Assembly: GCF_000003605.2 (NCBI RefSeq)
Contig: NW_003116454.1
Coordinates: 660,602-692,381, forward strand
Source: Saccoglossus kowalevskii
Taxonomy: Eukaryota > Hemichordata > Enteropneusta > Harrimaniidae
DNA: 31,780 bases
Reading direction: 5' to 3'
The position numbers and the translations under genes were made by a program. The notes beneath the pieces are model-generated. The model made no database searches. It was not told where the DNA came from and saw nothing but the letters and a program-made list of their open reading frames with translations. Within the stretch, counting starts at the first letter, position 1. Every line of letters begins with the position of its first letter. This document shows, one piece after another, positions 21,652 to 31,396 of this stretch.

Positions 21652-22159
21652 CCCCTGGGCGCTAACGCGGTCGAGTACGGTATATATAAAATTGTTTATA
21701 AAAATGTTTTTTATACTTTTCCGAGGAATTGAATTTACAAATGATGAGTAATTTTGTTGAATTATGTGTTACGAATTTCTGATATACGACTTGCAGTTCC
21801 CTTTTGATGGATTTTATGTGACTGGCCGTGTTATCGAACTGTATTATTATATAAATCTGCCCGGGAAATTCTGCAAGCAAAGTTTAAATTGCCATTTTTA
21901 CGCTGCGTATAGCGTGGAGTCGTCATCTAAGTAAACACAATTGTTCGTCTCGTGTTCCCCGTTGCATTTAAAAATCCCTGTTGAATTTGGGGGACTTTGT
22001 GTGACTGACCGTGGTGTTTGTAAACTTTAGTCAAACTGTAGTAGTGTGTATTAAATTACGTTTGTGTCTCAACAAGGACTGAAAAGTGATATCCATTTAC
22101 TTTGTCTGTTATAAATCAACTGTATTAGCTTCCTTCGAACTTCCTATTGCCATCGGGAT

Positions 22160-22190
22160 TATGTCTACTACACTCGGCGGTGTAGTTCGT
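22160..22190. repeat. Short dyad CTACAC-TCGGCG-GTGTAG
   Basis: A 6-bp stem dyad at 22167-22184 lies upstream of the CpG-containing patch on the + strand. It is small and may be chance. Confidence 0.25.
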
Positions 22191-22275
22191 ATCAATCTTC
22201 TTGTATGAAACGCACCCGCACCCGAACCCGGAAATCGACGGCAAATCAAGATGGTCTCGTCACGTTATTTCTTAC

Positions 22276-22317
22276 CTTGTTCTTGACCGCAGTACGCTTG
22301 GCCATGAACTTCCACAT
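22276..22317 (-). CDS. Possible antisense first exon (short N terminus ending at a strong donor)
   Basis: On the - strand, ATG at 22317 opens MWKFMAKRTAVKNK and ends exactly at AACAAG|GTAAGAAA, a strong donor, in phase 0. Another ATG at 22327 opens a different frame into the same donor. The surrounding 22.1-22.4 kb is richer in CpG than the introns around it, as expected for a promoter or first exon. No downstream exon was identified with certainty; the antisense exon at 14971-15135 is on the same strand but needs a phase-2 partner, so at least one more exon would be required. This is a weak call. Confidence 0.25.
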
Positions 22318-25300
22318 ACCCACGCATTGATCGAGGAGAAACAAACTTGGCTGCCGTAATGCCTGTTGTTCGTATACATCGCTCGTGTTTCTCTTCCTGT
22401 CTTAGAGTTCTCTGTTTTCTTTGATTTTTTTATTTCAATCAAACAGCGATTTGGCTATGGCCATGCATTTAGTCATTGTCGACTGTTTTTCTCGAATTGG
22501 TTGATTGTCATAGTAACATACGCTAAGTACAATTAAACATCCGGAGTTGAACAGTAGTCATTTCTAACATGATTATTTAATTTAGTTTAATTCCTTCAGT
22601 TAAAAATTGAGTTTGCAAAATAAATAAATAATAATACTTCAATTTTTTATTAAAACAAAGTCAAAGTTTTTTGAAATCGCTTTTCTGCCTGTTCGCCAAT
22701 CCATTGCTCCAAAACACACCTTTAACTACTCTTATTTTCCCAGCATCGAGATGGCTCTGCCAACTCTTGTTAGTGATAGGTTAAGGCTAAGATACAAATA
22801 ACAATCAATAATTAATTTTTATTAATTGCTACATTGAAGATCAACATAGAGTATCAATATAATCTGTTTCAACAAGTTTGGCTTCTGGAGACTGAATTCT
22901 TGAAATTAGCTTATATGTGTTTATTGGCTAGATATTAATGAATATCTTATTATATTGATGAGGCAAAATATTTAATATACAAATATTTTTAAGGCTATTG
23001 ACCAAACTGTGACCTCCAATAAAACGTATGATATTAACATTAGCTATTTATTTTAACTCTACTTCTATTTACTTGTATTTAATACTTAAATGGTTGGTTG
23101 AACCATGTCAATAGCGTAAACTTGGGTTACGGTCTAATTGGAGCCGTAGCTATTTTAAGATATCACACAATGTAACTTGTGAAATGGGTCGACATCAAAC
23201 CAAGCAGTAGATAGTATAGCTTACGAAAAGTGATACAAATGTGTCATGTTACATATGAATAGAAAAATTTAGTTTGAAAAAGTTGCACGTATTTTGTACA
23301 TCAAAAACCTTGAAATTATTTTTAGCATTACACATTTCCATTCTACCATATTTCCTTTAAATTCCAAGTACATTTCTAGATGCAATGTTCTTACAAGCTA
23401 GTAGTGCACCCTCTAGTGACAAAGTACTTCTGTGGCATTAATAGATAATAGTCATCTGCCAATTAAATAACTGTTCTGTGGAATTTACTATATTCTAAAT
23501 GACAAACGATTACATAATCTAAGAGTTGTTTATTTGAACCCCATTCTTACAAATGTATCTACATCATTTTGGTTTTGTCTCAGGAGGCCAATTGTTATTG
23601 GAAAGGTGTTTCACACTTGATCTATTTCCTCTATCAGAAGTGCATTCGTCCCTCTCTACACCACTATCAGCCACTGATTTTAAACATAGCTTTATAAGGC
23701 TAGCGATCACACTTGTCTATCTCACCCAAATCAAAGATCTGCTAATTATCTCTATCAGTTCATTAACATTTTTGAAGAGATTGTATTAGAACAGGTCCTC
23801 CACGTACTCTCATCACTGTGTTCAGGAGAGCCATTTTTAGCTCCCATGCTATTTTCAAAAGTACATGCGTGTGCTGTCCAACCTATGACCCATCACTGAT
23901 GGAGCATCACTGATTGTCAAATAGGACCCCCTATTAGTCTTTACTCCATAGATCTTACCCTTGTACCCTTATAATTTACATAACATGGTCTTTTAATAGA
24001 TGAAATATGGTTCACATGTTTGGAAATTCAAAATGCATGTGGCTAGCTATATAATGAAATTGTAAAAACATGTCAAAATAAAGACAATATGCTGTATAAC
24101 AATTGCATGAAATACTGTAACAGCTGTTGGGTACGGGCAGACCGCACTGACCTGAGGTGTTGTAGTAATGTGTTACCATAGCAACCACCTCAATTTGAAA
24201 AGGACCACGCCACACTGATTTGTAGTGTGGGGAAACAGTAGTGCTGTAATGAGTATTATCAATTCTGACAATAATAGTTTTTATTTCTGTGTTTAAGTGA
24301 CCACTTAATAACATCTGTTGCTATCTCCATAGTACTGTATTGTAAATACTGGGTAATAACACACTCTCACTAGCCAAACATAATTCACTGTTATAACAAT
24401 GTAATATTTTTATCGGAATAAATTGCGCTAATTATTGCATATGTAGGCAGTGAGTTGCCATGGAAAATGGTGACATTTGAACAAAATTCCTCCAATAACA
24501 TGACAATTTGATTTTATAGTATACTATATTGAGATATGCAGATGATACAGGTACTTGGGATGGCTTGGTATCAAGGAGAAGATGCTTGTTTCTATACATA
24601 CATGTACCAGTACTGCCTGGTCTCCTATATTATACATCATTTGGCAACTAGGTATCTGGAATTAAAAAAAAAAAAAAAATTGGTCTTTTTAAGAATTGTC
24701 CTTTTCTTTTTGATCCTTGGGAACACTTGAGTGTTATCATATTGTCTTTGCATGTTGATCTTGTACACTCAATTTCATGCTTGACTGTCCATTGTGGGTT
24801 AAAATTCAAAGTGTTGCCAGATGGCATGTTAAAAGCTTGTCACTCCCTTGGGTCCATGTACAGTGATCTTCACCATGGAATAACTGTGCAGGTTGCCTCT
24901 TACAAGGGGTTTAATGTTCAGCAAGTTGTACCCATTTAAGCTTATTCACTAATAGTTTGTTGAAATGTTGATTTTGACCAAACTACAATAAAAGTGGGAC
25001 ACCTTTAAATCAGGTCACGAAATTCAAAGAGGCCATGGAGGTGATTCCTATGAGAATGCCTTGATGCACTTTAAAATATTTCCTTCACAAGTTCAATCAG
25101 TCTAAAGCCCTGCAAAATAATTCTGGTAAAAACTAATGATTTGACAATTACCAATACTAACTAAGCTGAAGTGAAAACATGTTCGTAAAATATTTGTTTT
25201 TGTAGCATTGGGAGTGACCAACGTAAACAAACAGCAAAATTAATTGTAATATTTATTACTAAGAGCATTTGATCGTGCTGTGATCTTAATGTCAAATTTC

Positions 25301-25959
25301 TGCAGCAATTAAATAAATAATTATGTATTTTGAAACAACTATCACAAAGATAAACAAAGAGATCAGAAGCTGTTTTGATCAGTGTGTTGTTTTCTCTTTA
25401 TGAACCCCTCTGTGAAATTAGAGGGCAGTGTGTTTTTATTAATACCTCAATTGATTTAATTACAATAATTCAGTTGAACTGATAAAATAACTCCGAATTC
25501 TAAAATATCCCAGCTGTGTTTCATGTTTCTAATATATCTAAGATCATGAACTTTATGGTGCCATGCTGTGTGGTATCTTGTCACTGTATCACATGTTCTA
25601 CCCATTTGACATCCGGAATTACATCCGCATCTCTTTGGTGGTTTCAATTTGTTGCATGTAGATTGGATAACTTAAACATGGTTTGGAAATGAATAAAATA
25701 TTAGTGTGTCACTTGGTCTTTTATTATGTCATGTACAGTTGACTCAATTCTAATTTAGCACTATCTGAATTTATCAGCTGATTGTTCACCATATTGCATA
25801 TTATGTTACGAGCATTGCCAGCCAGCAATGTTTCATAATGAATGCTGGCGTTCTGTTACTTTTTATTTATTTGCTTTTTTTAACAGTTAAATTTTAATTG
25901 ATTTTTGTTATGATACTAATAACATAGACTTTAGAAGAAGAAAAAAAATTCTACTATTG

Positions 25960-25973
25960 CCACTAGAGGGCAG
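25960..25973 (+). promoter_or_regulatory. Perfect CTCF core motif
   Basis: CCACTAGAGGGCAG matches the bilaterian CTCF core consensus CCASYAGRKGGCRS at all 14 positions. It lies 46 bp before exon 3. Weaker relatives occur at 23406-23419 (- strand), 25415-25428 and 26507-26519. Binding is inferred from the motif only. Confidence 0.4.
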
Positions 25974-26019
25974 TATATACAAATAAGAAAACTTTATATA
26001 TAACTCGTTGCTTTTACAG

Positions 26020-26085
26020 GTATATCTGATGCCAGTATTTCCAGTGGAGATGAAGATCCTGAAGCGGACCAGTTATCAGGCCCAA
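26020..26085 (+). CDS. Coiled-coil protein, exon 3 (acidic linker)
   Basis: The acceptor GCTTTTACAG and donor A|GTAAGT bound 66 bp, phase 1 at both ends. It encodes ISDASISSGDEDPEADQLSG (residues about 30-51), a Ser-rich acidic stretch with CK2-type sites (S followed by D/E) and no heptad pattern. It separates the basic head from the helical region. The perfect phase fit with exons 2 and 4, and the same + strand order, are the main evidence that this small exon is genuine. Confidence 0.8.
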
Positions 26086-26690
26086 GTAAGTTGGAATCAA
26101 TCACCATTAATTAGTTTTGTCATTGTTGATGATATGCATCTGAAATTCCTAAATTAATATGCAACTTATGGATTGTTGGTTTAGGGTATGTTGATTAATT
26201 CTACTGCTTATTACAGCCTTTGAACAGACTTCTCTGTCATATGTCAAACTTGGAACTCAAATTATATTCTGTTAATAAGCCTGATAACGTACTTGCTTCA
26301 GTAGTAGTACATGCACTTACATCATGGTAAATTACTTAAGGTGTATCTATGTTATGATCCAAATAAATCATATTTTACTAATTCAAGTATTCAACATGTG
26401 TAATTTTTTGGAAATGCACACTTTATAGAGCAAATACGAGCAAGTCAGTTAAAACTGAAGGGTGCCGATGCTTGTGGCATATTCATCAAACATTTACTGA
26501 CATCTACCATTGAGGGCAGCATACAACAAACGTAAAGACAAAAAGTCCAACTCCATACAAACTGTAAATGTTCTAGGTGACAGCTGTAGTTGCTATATTT
26601 TTTCTGCATCATATCAAAGTTGACAACCTTAAATTCTTCTTTTCTGTCATCTATTTTTGTCTGTGTATTTATTGTGTTTTGTTATTGCAG

Positions 26691-26779
26691 GTCAGTGTTC
26701 ATTGCTTGAATTTCAAGCTATGCAAATAGAGCTTGATGAAAGAGACAAACAGAGAGCAGATTTGATGTTCAGAATAAAG
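26691..26779 (+). CDS. Coiled-coil protein, exon 4 (start of helical region)
   Basis: The acceptor TTGTTATTGCAG and donor AAG|GTAACC bound 89 bp, running from phase 1 to phase 0. It encodes CSLLEFQAMQIELDERDKQR followed by ADLMFRIK (residues about 52-81), where the coiled coil begins. Hydrophobic residues recur at 3-4 spacing (L, F, M, I, L) among many E, D, K and R. It continues directly into the helix of exon 5. Confidence 0.85.
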
Positions 26780-26985
26780 GTAACCATTTTGTTATTGTAC
26801 TGCGTTTCAAGACTTGAGTATTTTTTTTTAAATATATTTTTGTTGAGGGCATCTAGTCCCAACATTGAATGTCATGATAGTATATACAGTGCATTTTGCT
26901 ACAGAAACCACATTCCTTGTTTGGGACTGACAAGGGCTGTGTGACCATTTTGCAATTTAATGTGCAATCTTGGCATCAACCTGGA

Positions 26986-27008
26986 CAAACCCCCCCCCCC
27001 CCCCCCCA
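26986..27008 (+). repeat. Poly(C) tract in intron 4
   Basis: A run of about 19 C lies in the 512-bp intron between exons 4 and 5. The other strand is a long G run that may form G-quadruplex and often causes length errors in sequencing. Confidence 0.8.
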
Positions 27009-27291
27009 ACTCCTACTGAGTCTGTGTGACACAGAGAGAGCAGTTAAACCCTATTCAGTGTTGAATCCCAGGGCATGTGATCTTACTCAATGGGTAAAAA
27101 CTCACCGTGCGCACTATAAAAAAAACTACATTTCATTCACAAACTCACTAGTGTTAGTAGTTCTAGATAGGTCTTTGTCTTGTCACACCAGTTACACCTG
27201 TTACGTTCCCTTATTAGATCTTTAGCTACCTTTGAGGATTATATATTTCAAGTTCTCAATGTTCTTTATTGGCTTGATTTGTTCTTTGCAG

Positions 27292-27484
27292 GTTTTAACA
27301 GATAAGAACAAGTTGTATAAATCCAGTCTAGCCAAGGAAGAAGCGAGTAAAAAACAGCAGATCCTGATTATGAGAAAAACCCATGAGTCGCATCTTGATG
27401 AAAAACGAGAGCTCAGTAAAAACTTACAGGATGTTATAGAGGAACAGGAGGCCAAGATATTTGAATTAGAAGCTGAACTGAAAG
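27292..27484 (+). CDS. Coiled-coil protein, exon 5
   Basis: The acceptor GTTCTTTGCAG and donor AAAG|GTAAAT bound 193 bp, from phase 0 to phase 1. It encodes residues about 82-145, including VLTDKNKLYKSSLAKEEASK, RKTHESHLDEKRELSKNLQD and EEQEAKIFELEAELKG. There is no proline and only the border glycine. Charged residues dominate and L/I/V fall on a heptad-like rhythm, as in long parallel coiled coils of golgins, centrosomal proteins and motor adaptors. Which of these classes applies cannot be told from the sequence. Confidence 0.9.
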
Positions 27485-27666
27485 GTAAATACGCTTAAAA
27501 GAATTATGTGTATGTTTCTAGTGAAAAGTAAGTGAGGTTGAAAAGATCTACCACGTTGTCCATCAGTTCTATTTTTAACAAGATTTTGGAAATGCGACAA
27601 ACACTATACATGTATTGTGAAGTGTTGCTAACTTGTTTCAACATTATACCAAACTTCACTATGTAG

Positions 27667-27911
27667 GTGTTACTGCAAGTCCACGAAGTAAAAAAACCTC
27701 ATCTGGTGTGCAAAGACTAGTGGAGGCCATAGAAAGATTACATGTAGAGAAAGCGCAGTTGACTGAGAAAGTGTTTTTAGCTGAAAATCAAATAGAGAAT
27801 GGTAGACAAGAATGGCAGAAGACAGAGGAAGATTTGAGATCTCAATTACAAGATTTGAATCGTGACTATAATGAGGTCAAAGTTGAATTGATGAAGATGA
27901 AGAGTTTCCAG
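27667..27911 (+). CDS. Coiled-coil protein, exon 6
   Basis: The acceptor CACTATGTAG and donor TTCCAG|GTAAAA bound 245 bp, from phase 1 to phase 0. It opens with a short Ser/Lys/Pro linker (GVTASPRSKKTSSG) that interrupts the helix, then resumes with QRLVEAIERLHVEKAQLTEK and runs through RSQLQDLNRDYNEVKVELMK to the donor (residues about 146-227). The linker probably forms a hinge and possible phosphorylation site cluster. The rest has clear heptad-like spacing. Confidence 0.9.
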
Positions 27912-28058
27912 GTAAAATGAAACATAAAATTGGTAGCTGTCTACAAAACGTCTCACTTACTTTCAATTAGTCAGAAAAAAAGAAATTAAAAGAAAAACAA
28001 TTTTTAATAACTGAATATAATTTTTAATAATTTGCACATCAAAAACATGTGCTATGAC

Positions 28059-28167
28059 ATATGCTCTATGACATCACCAACATGCTCTATGACATCACCA
28101 ACAAGCTCCATGACATCACCAACATGCTCCATGACATCATCAACAAGCTCCATGACATCACCAACAT
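28059..28167 (+). repeat. 21-bp tandem repeat in intron 6, about five copies
   Basis: Units of the form ATGACATCACCAACATGCTCC / ATGACATCACCAACAAGCTCC repeat about five times. The 21-bp period keeps one + frame open and would encode a seven-residue repeat MTSPT(C/S)S. No splice borders surround it and the frame stops at 28221-28223, so I treat it as intronic. Confidence 0.8.
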
Positions 28168-28373
28168 TTGTTTGTTTTGTTAATTTTTGGAGAAAATGCC
28201 AAAACTGTTTATCAAACTTTTAGTTTGTTTTGGAATCATGGTATTCTGATACTAGCAATGAATCACGCAAATGACACAATACCATATTTACAAGAATGTT
28301 GCACATAACAAAGATGGATTGTGTTCACAAACCAAAGTTCTCTGAAATTTATAACATTTGTATTTATATACAG

Positions 28374-28520
28374 GGTGTAACAGACCATGAGAAGCAATTG
28401 AATAAGTTAGAAATTGCTAATGCTAGGCTACAGATGGAACTGCAAGAGACAAAGTCGCAAGTACATAATGGCAGTATGAGTAATGGTGTCGGGGAAACAA
28501 AAGATTCACTTGAGATCCAG
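28374..28520 (+). CDS. Coiled-coil protein, exon 7
   Basis: The acceptor TTATATACAG and donor ATCCAG|GTACAT bound 147 bp, phase 0 at both ends, so the exon could be skipped without a frameshift. It encodes residues about 228-276: a helix with EKQLNKLEIANARLQMELQE, then a flexible Asn/Gly/Ser segment (HNGSMSNGVGETK), then DSLEIQ leading back into helix. The flexible segment marks a second break in the coiled coil. Confidence 0.9.
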
Positions 28521-28977
28521 GTACATGAATGATTATCTACTAATTTATAGTGGTTTCTAGTATACTAGCATAAAGTGTTTGGTAAACTTGACTCCAATAA
28601 AGACGTATTTTGTTGAGTAGCCGATTAACTGTAAATGTTTACCAATGAACTCAAAGAATCTGTATCATTTTGCCAGAGTTAGATAATCATAACCAAAGTA
28701 ATCCAATTACCCTTTGAAGCTATAATTTGTCTTTCCAAAATATGATGCAATGGTTGTAAAATGTTTTTATTTTTGGTTTTTTTTTTGGTTAATTTAAGTT
28801 ATGCATGATTTTAGATTTTGGTGACATCGATGATGTTACATTATATAGTGACATTATAAAGATTGAATTTTACTGCCTTGTAATTAATACCAGATAAGGG
28901 AAATCACAAATCACAGCTGCTTAAACTAGAAACAGTTGAACCAAATTGTACATATAATCGAAAATAATAAGTCATTT

Positions 28978-29098
28978 TTTACTGTGAAAACTATGATTTG
29001 GTTTTAGTAATGTGGGAACAGTAGTGACAATGAAGTGAGGTGTAACAAAATTAGCTTAAAAGTACTCTTTCAGATATCCTCTTTTTGTCTTTTTTTTT
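28978..29098 (+). repeat. Intron 7 copy of a duplicated segment (empty MITE site)
   Basis: From AAAACTATGATTTGGTTTTA through TGAAGTGAGGTGTAACAAAA to GATATCCTCTTTTTGTCTTT this matches 31397-31724, except that the latter is split by a 209-bp MITE after AAAATTA. Here the site is uninterrupted (ACAAAATTAGCTTAAAAG, TA at 29052-29053). Confidence 0.85.
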
Positions 29099-29136
29099 CA
29101 TCTTCATTCCTTGGTGTTAAATTGCCAATCTAGTGT

Positions 29137-29205
29137 AATATAATATTAATATTATAATATTATATATAATATATATTAATATTATATTAATATTAATATA
29201 AATTA
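29137..29205. repeat. AT-only palindromic tract in intron 7
   Basis: Nearly 70 bases of pure A/T built from AATATTA and TAATATT words can fold on itself and could extrude as a cruciform. It is likely a variable site. Confidence 0.7.
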
Positions 29206-29296
29206 ATGCATCACTTGAAGTTTACAGTATGTCATGATTTTTATTATAAATAATAAAATGAAACTAAAAAAAAACTTTTGATAATTATTTCAACAG

Positions 29297-29497
29297 AAAC
29301 TTGAAGATGAGAACTCAAAGCTGAGAATGCAATTGAATGCACTTGAAAAAGATGTGTCAAGTCTTACAGACCAACGCAATGAGAAAGAGTTGGAACTCAA
29401 ATCACTTGAAAAGAAATATAACTCTGAAATTCACTTGTTGGAAGACAAGCTAAGACAATCAATTACTGAGTTGTCAGAGTTAAAAGCAAATCCAAAG
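29297..29497 (+). CDS. Coiled-coil protein, exon 8
   Basis: The acceptor ATTTCAACAG and donor CCAAAG|GTAATG bound 201 bp, phase 0 at both ends. It encodes residues about 277-343, including KLEDENSKLRMQLNALEKDV, LELKSLEKKYNSEIHLLEDK and LRQSITELSELKANPK. Leucines recur at heptad spacing and charge is high. The single Pro near the end may mark a helix stop. The minisatellite begins only about 37 bp past the donor. Confidence 0.9.
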
Positions 29498-29534
29498 GTA
29501 ATGAATTATAATAGTAAAACATGTGATGACCATG

Positions 29535-30195
29535 TGATGATTATGTGGTTACCATGTGATGATTATGTGGTTACCATGTGATGATTATGTGGTGACCATG
29601 TGATGAGTATGTGGTGACCATGTGATGAGTATGTGGTGACCATGTGATGAGTATGTGGTGACCATGTGATGAGTATGTGGTGACCATGTGATGAGTATGT
29701 GGTGACCATGTGATGAGTATGTGGTTACCATGTGATGATTATGTGATGACCATGTGATGAGTATGTGGTGACCATGTGATGAGTATGTGGTGACCGTGTG
29801 GCGAGTATGTGGTGACCGTGTGGCGAGTATGTGGTGACCGTGTGGCGAGTATGTGGTGACCGTGTGGCGAGTATGTGGTGACCGTGTGGCGAGTATGTGG
29901 TGACCGTGTTTAATACATGTTGACCATGTGATGACTGGTGACCATACAATGATAATGGTGACCATACAATGATAATGGTGACCATACAATGATAATGGTG
30001 ACCATACAATGATAATGGTGACTATACAATGATAATGGTGACTTTACAATGATAATGGTGACCATACAATGATAATGGTGACCATACAATGATAATGGTG
30101 ACCATACAATGATAATGGTGACCATACAATGATAATGGTGACCATACAATGATAATGGTGATACAATGATAATGGTGACTATACAATGATAATGG
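29535..30195 (+). repeat. Two-part minisatellite in intron 8 (22-bp then 20-bp units)
   Basis: The first part (29535 to about 29912) has about 17 units of 22 bp, with an early TGATGAGTATGTGGTGACCATG type and a later TGGCGAGTATGTGGTGACCGTG type grouped in a homogeneous block. After a short junction (29913-29937), about 13 units of 20 bp (TGGTGACCATACAATGATAA) follow to 30195, including one shortened unit. Shared GGTGACCAT suggests a common origin. Open frames across it on the - strand are by-products of the repeat. Confidence 0.9.
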
Positions 30196-30549
30196 TGACC
30201 ATGTGGTGACTATGTGATGGTTACTGTAGAATGAGAAATTATTCGCGGAGTAAAATGTTTGCTTATTTTGTGGAGGTAGCTCTCTAAGGTAAAATTAAAA
30301 TGCGTGACAATTTTGTTTAGAGGTTAATATTTATTTTAATTTCACTGCTGGGGGTGCTGTATCACCGCCGATGTACACAACACACATCTTGCATTCTCGT
30401 CATTCAAGCAGTGAAAAACAAAGTACTGGTAGTGTTCATTTAATAGTAGTTAAAAACTTGAAAAATACTTTTCTGAAACTTGACCTCTTTTAGAACAACA
30501 ATGATATTCATGTGACTGTCAACTTACTAGTCATCCACATGTTCGCGAA

Positions 30550-30940
30550 GTGGCTTTAGTCGATCTGTAATGCCAGCAGTTTGGAAGCCCTGTGTCCACA
30601 ATTCTCTGCAATTTTGAATAGACTGCACGGCTTCCACTAACCATTTAGCATGAAGTGATTTTCATTGACTTTGACATCAGAAATATCAGCTCCTGTCTGC
30701 AGTTCCTTCAAAATATAGTCGGTGTATCATGATTGAAAGTTAGATTTCAGCGAGTCCTTGAAAGGTTTGTTGACAGCAAGATCAAGGGGTTGCAGTCGAT
30801 TGGTACAACAGGACGGAACAAACACAGTGGCGATGTTGTTGTGTAGTTTTTTCAAAAAATCTTCACATCAATGTGCTCTGAATACTTCATTTACTGCCAG
30901 GGCTTTTTGTTCTTTGGGTAACTCCAGCTTCTGGCGTGTC
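30550..30940 (-). pseudogene. Decayed pogo/Tigger-type DDE transposase fragment
   Basis: On the - strand, starting near 30940 and broken by stops and a frameshift, pieces read KLELPKEQKALAVNEVFRAH, then NNIATVFVPSCCTNRLQPLD, LAVNKPFKDSLKSNFQS, YTDYILKELQTGADISDVKV, and in a shifted frame KWLVEAVQSIQNCRELW with QGFQTAGITDRL. The CT..LQPLDL.VNKPFK core followed by W..EA and GF..AGI is characteristic of the C-terminal half of the DDE_1 domain of pogo/Tigger/jerky-type transposases, which cut and paste DNA at TA sites. At least two in-frame stops and one frameshift show it is dead. The N-terminal CENPB-like DNA-binding part was not found. The element may reach left to TA|CTGTAGAATGAG at about 30224, but no matching right terminus was seen. 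Confidence 0.85.
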
Positions 30941-31068
30941 GATTTTCTTTATTTTAAAAAAAATTAAGTTTAAGATGACTGTTAGCTGAACTCCAATCAA
31001 TATTGAATATAAGGAACAAATGTTTTCAATTTAAAGCCGAGTTGCTCATCATTCATATTGTGTTACAG

Positions 31069-31254
31069 GTTGTTGAGGTGATGAAAACAGTTACTGTATC
31101 AGTGGAATCTGAAGAAACAAAGCAAGCTTTATCCAAAGCTGAATCAGATAATTCCACTCTGCGACATGAAATTGAGAAGATGCACAATGAAAGTGAAGGT
31201 TATAGACAGCAGTTACACGCTGCTGAAAACAGAATGAAAGAGCTTGAAAATCAG
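31069..31254 (+). CDS. Coiled-coil protein, exon 9 (gene continues off the right edge)
   Basis: The acceptor TTGTGTTACAG and donor AATCAG|GTATGG bound 186 bp, phase 0 at both ends. It encodes residues about 344-405, including VVEVMKTVTVSVESEETKQA, DNSTLRHEIEKMHNESEGYR and AENRMKELENQ. The first part (VMKTVTVSVES) is less helical, then heptad-like spacing resumes. No stop is reached, so the protein is longer than the 405 residues visible here. Confidence 0.9.
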
Positions 31255-31396
31255 GTATGGTTCATGCACGTGGGTTTGAACTGTGGTGTCCTAGGCAAAA
31301 AAATGAAAAATCCCTTGCACTGATAGTAAAATAATTTTTTTTCAACTTTGTGAATTTTGAGTACAATGTACAATGGATATTTTAGAAACAAATTTA

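Larger units (their letters stand above)
16001..26019 (+). other. Intron 2 of the coiled-coil gene, about 10 kb
   Basis: It holds a TTA microsatellite (about 16722-16742), an about 207-bp tandem duplication (17937-18335), the 805-bp inverted-terminus element (20513-21317) with the second assembly gap, a possible antisense first exon (22276-22317), and CTCF-like motifs near 23406, 25415 and 25960. I found no further supported coding sequence in 16.0-17.9, 18.4-20.5 or 22.4-26.0 kb; these parts are A+T-rich with short homopolymer runs. Confidence 0.7.

Noticed and set aside
24727-24939. + strand 70-codon frame with mixed composition
   Set aside because: No splice acceptor or donor in phase with the coiled-coil exons and no recognisable family.
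25456-25647. - strand frame with cysteine spacing CGCNSGCQMGRTC
   Set aside because: Suggestive of a zinc-knuckle-like transposon protein, but only one short cysteine group, no splice borders and no clear family.
29585-30149. Three overlapping - strand open frames rich in His, Ser and Tyr repeats
   Set aside because: They are produced by the 22-bp and 20-bp minisatellite units and have no independent coding evidence.
28059-30195. Regularly spaced repeats considered as a CRISPR array
   Set aside because: Units are contiguous or near-contiguous tandem repeats without unique spacers, in introns of an animal gene.
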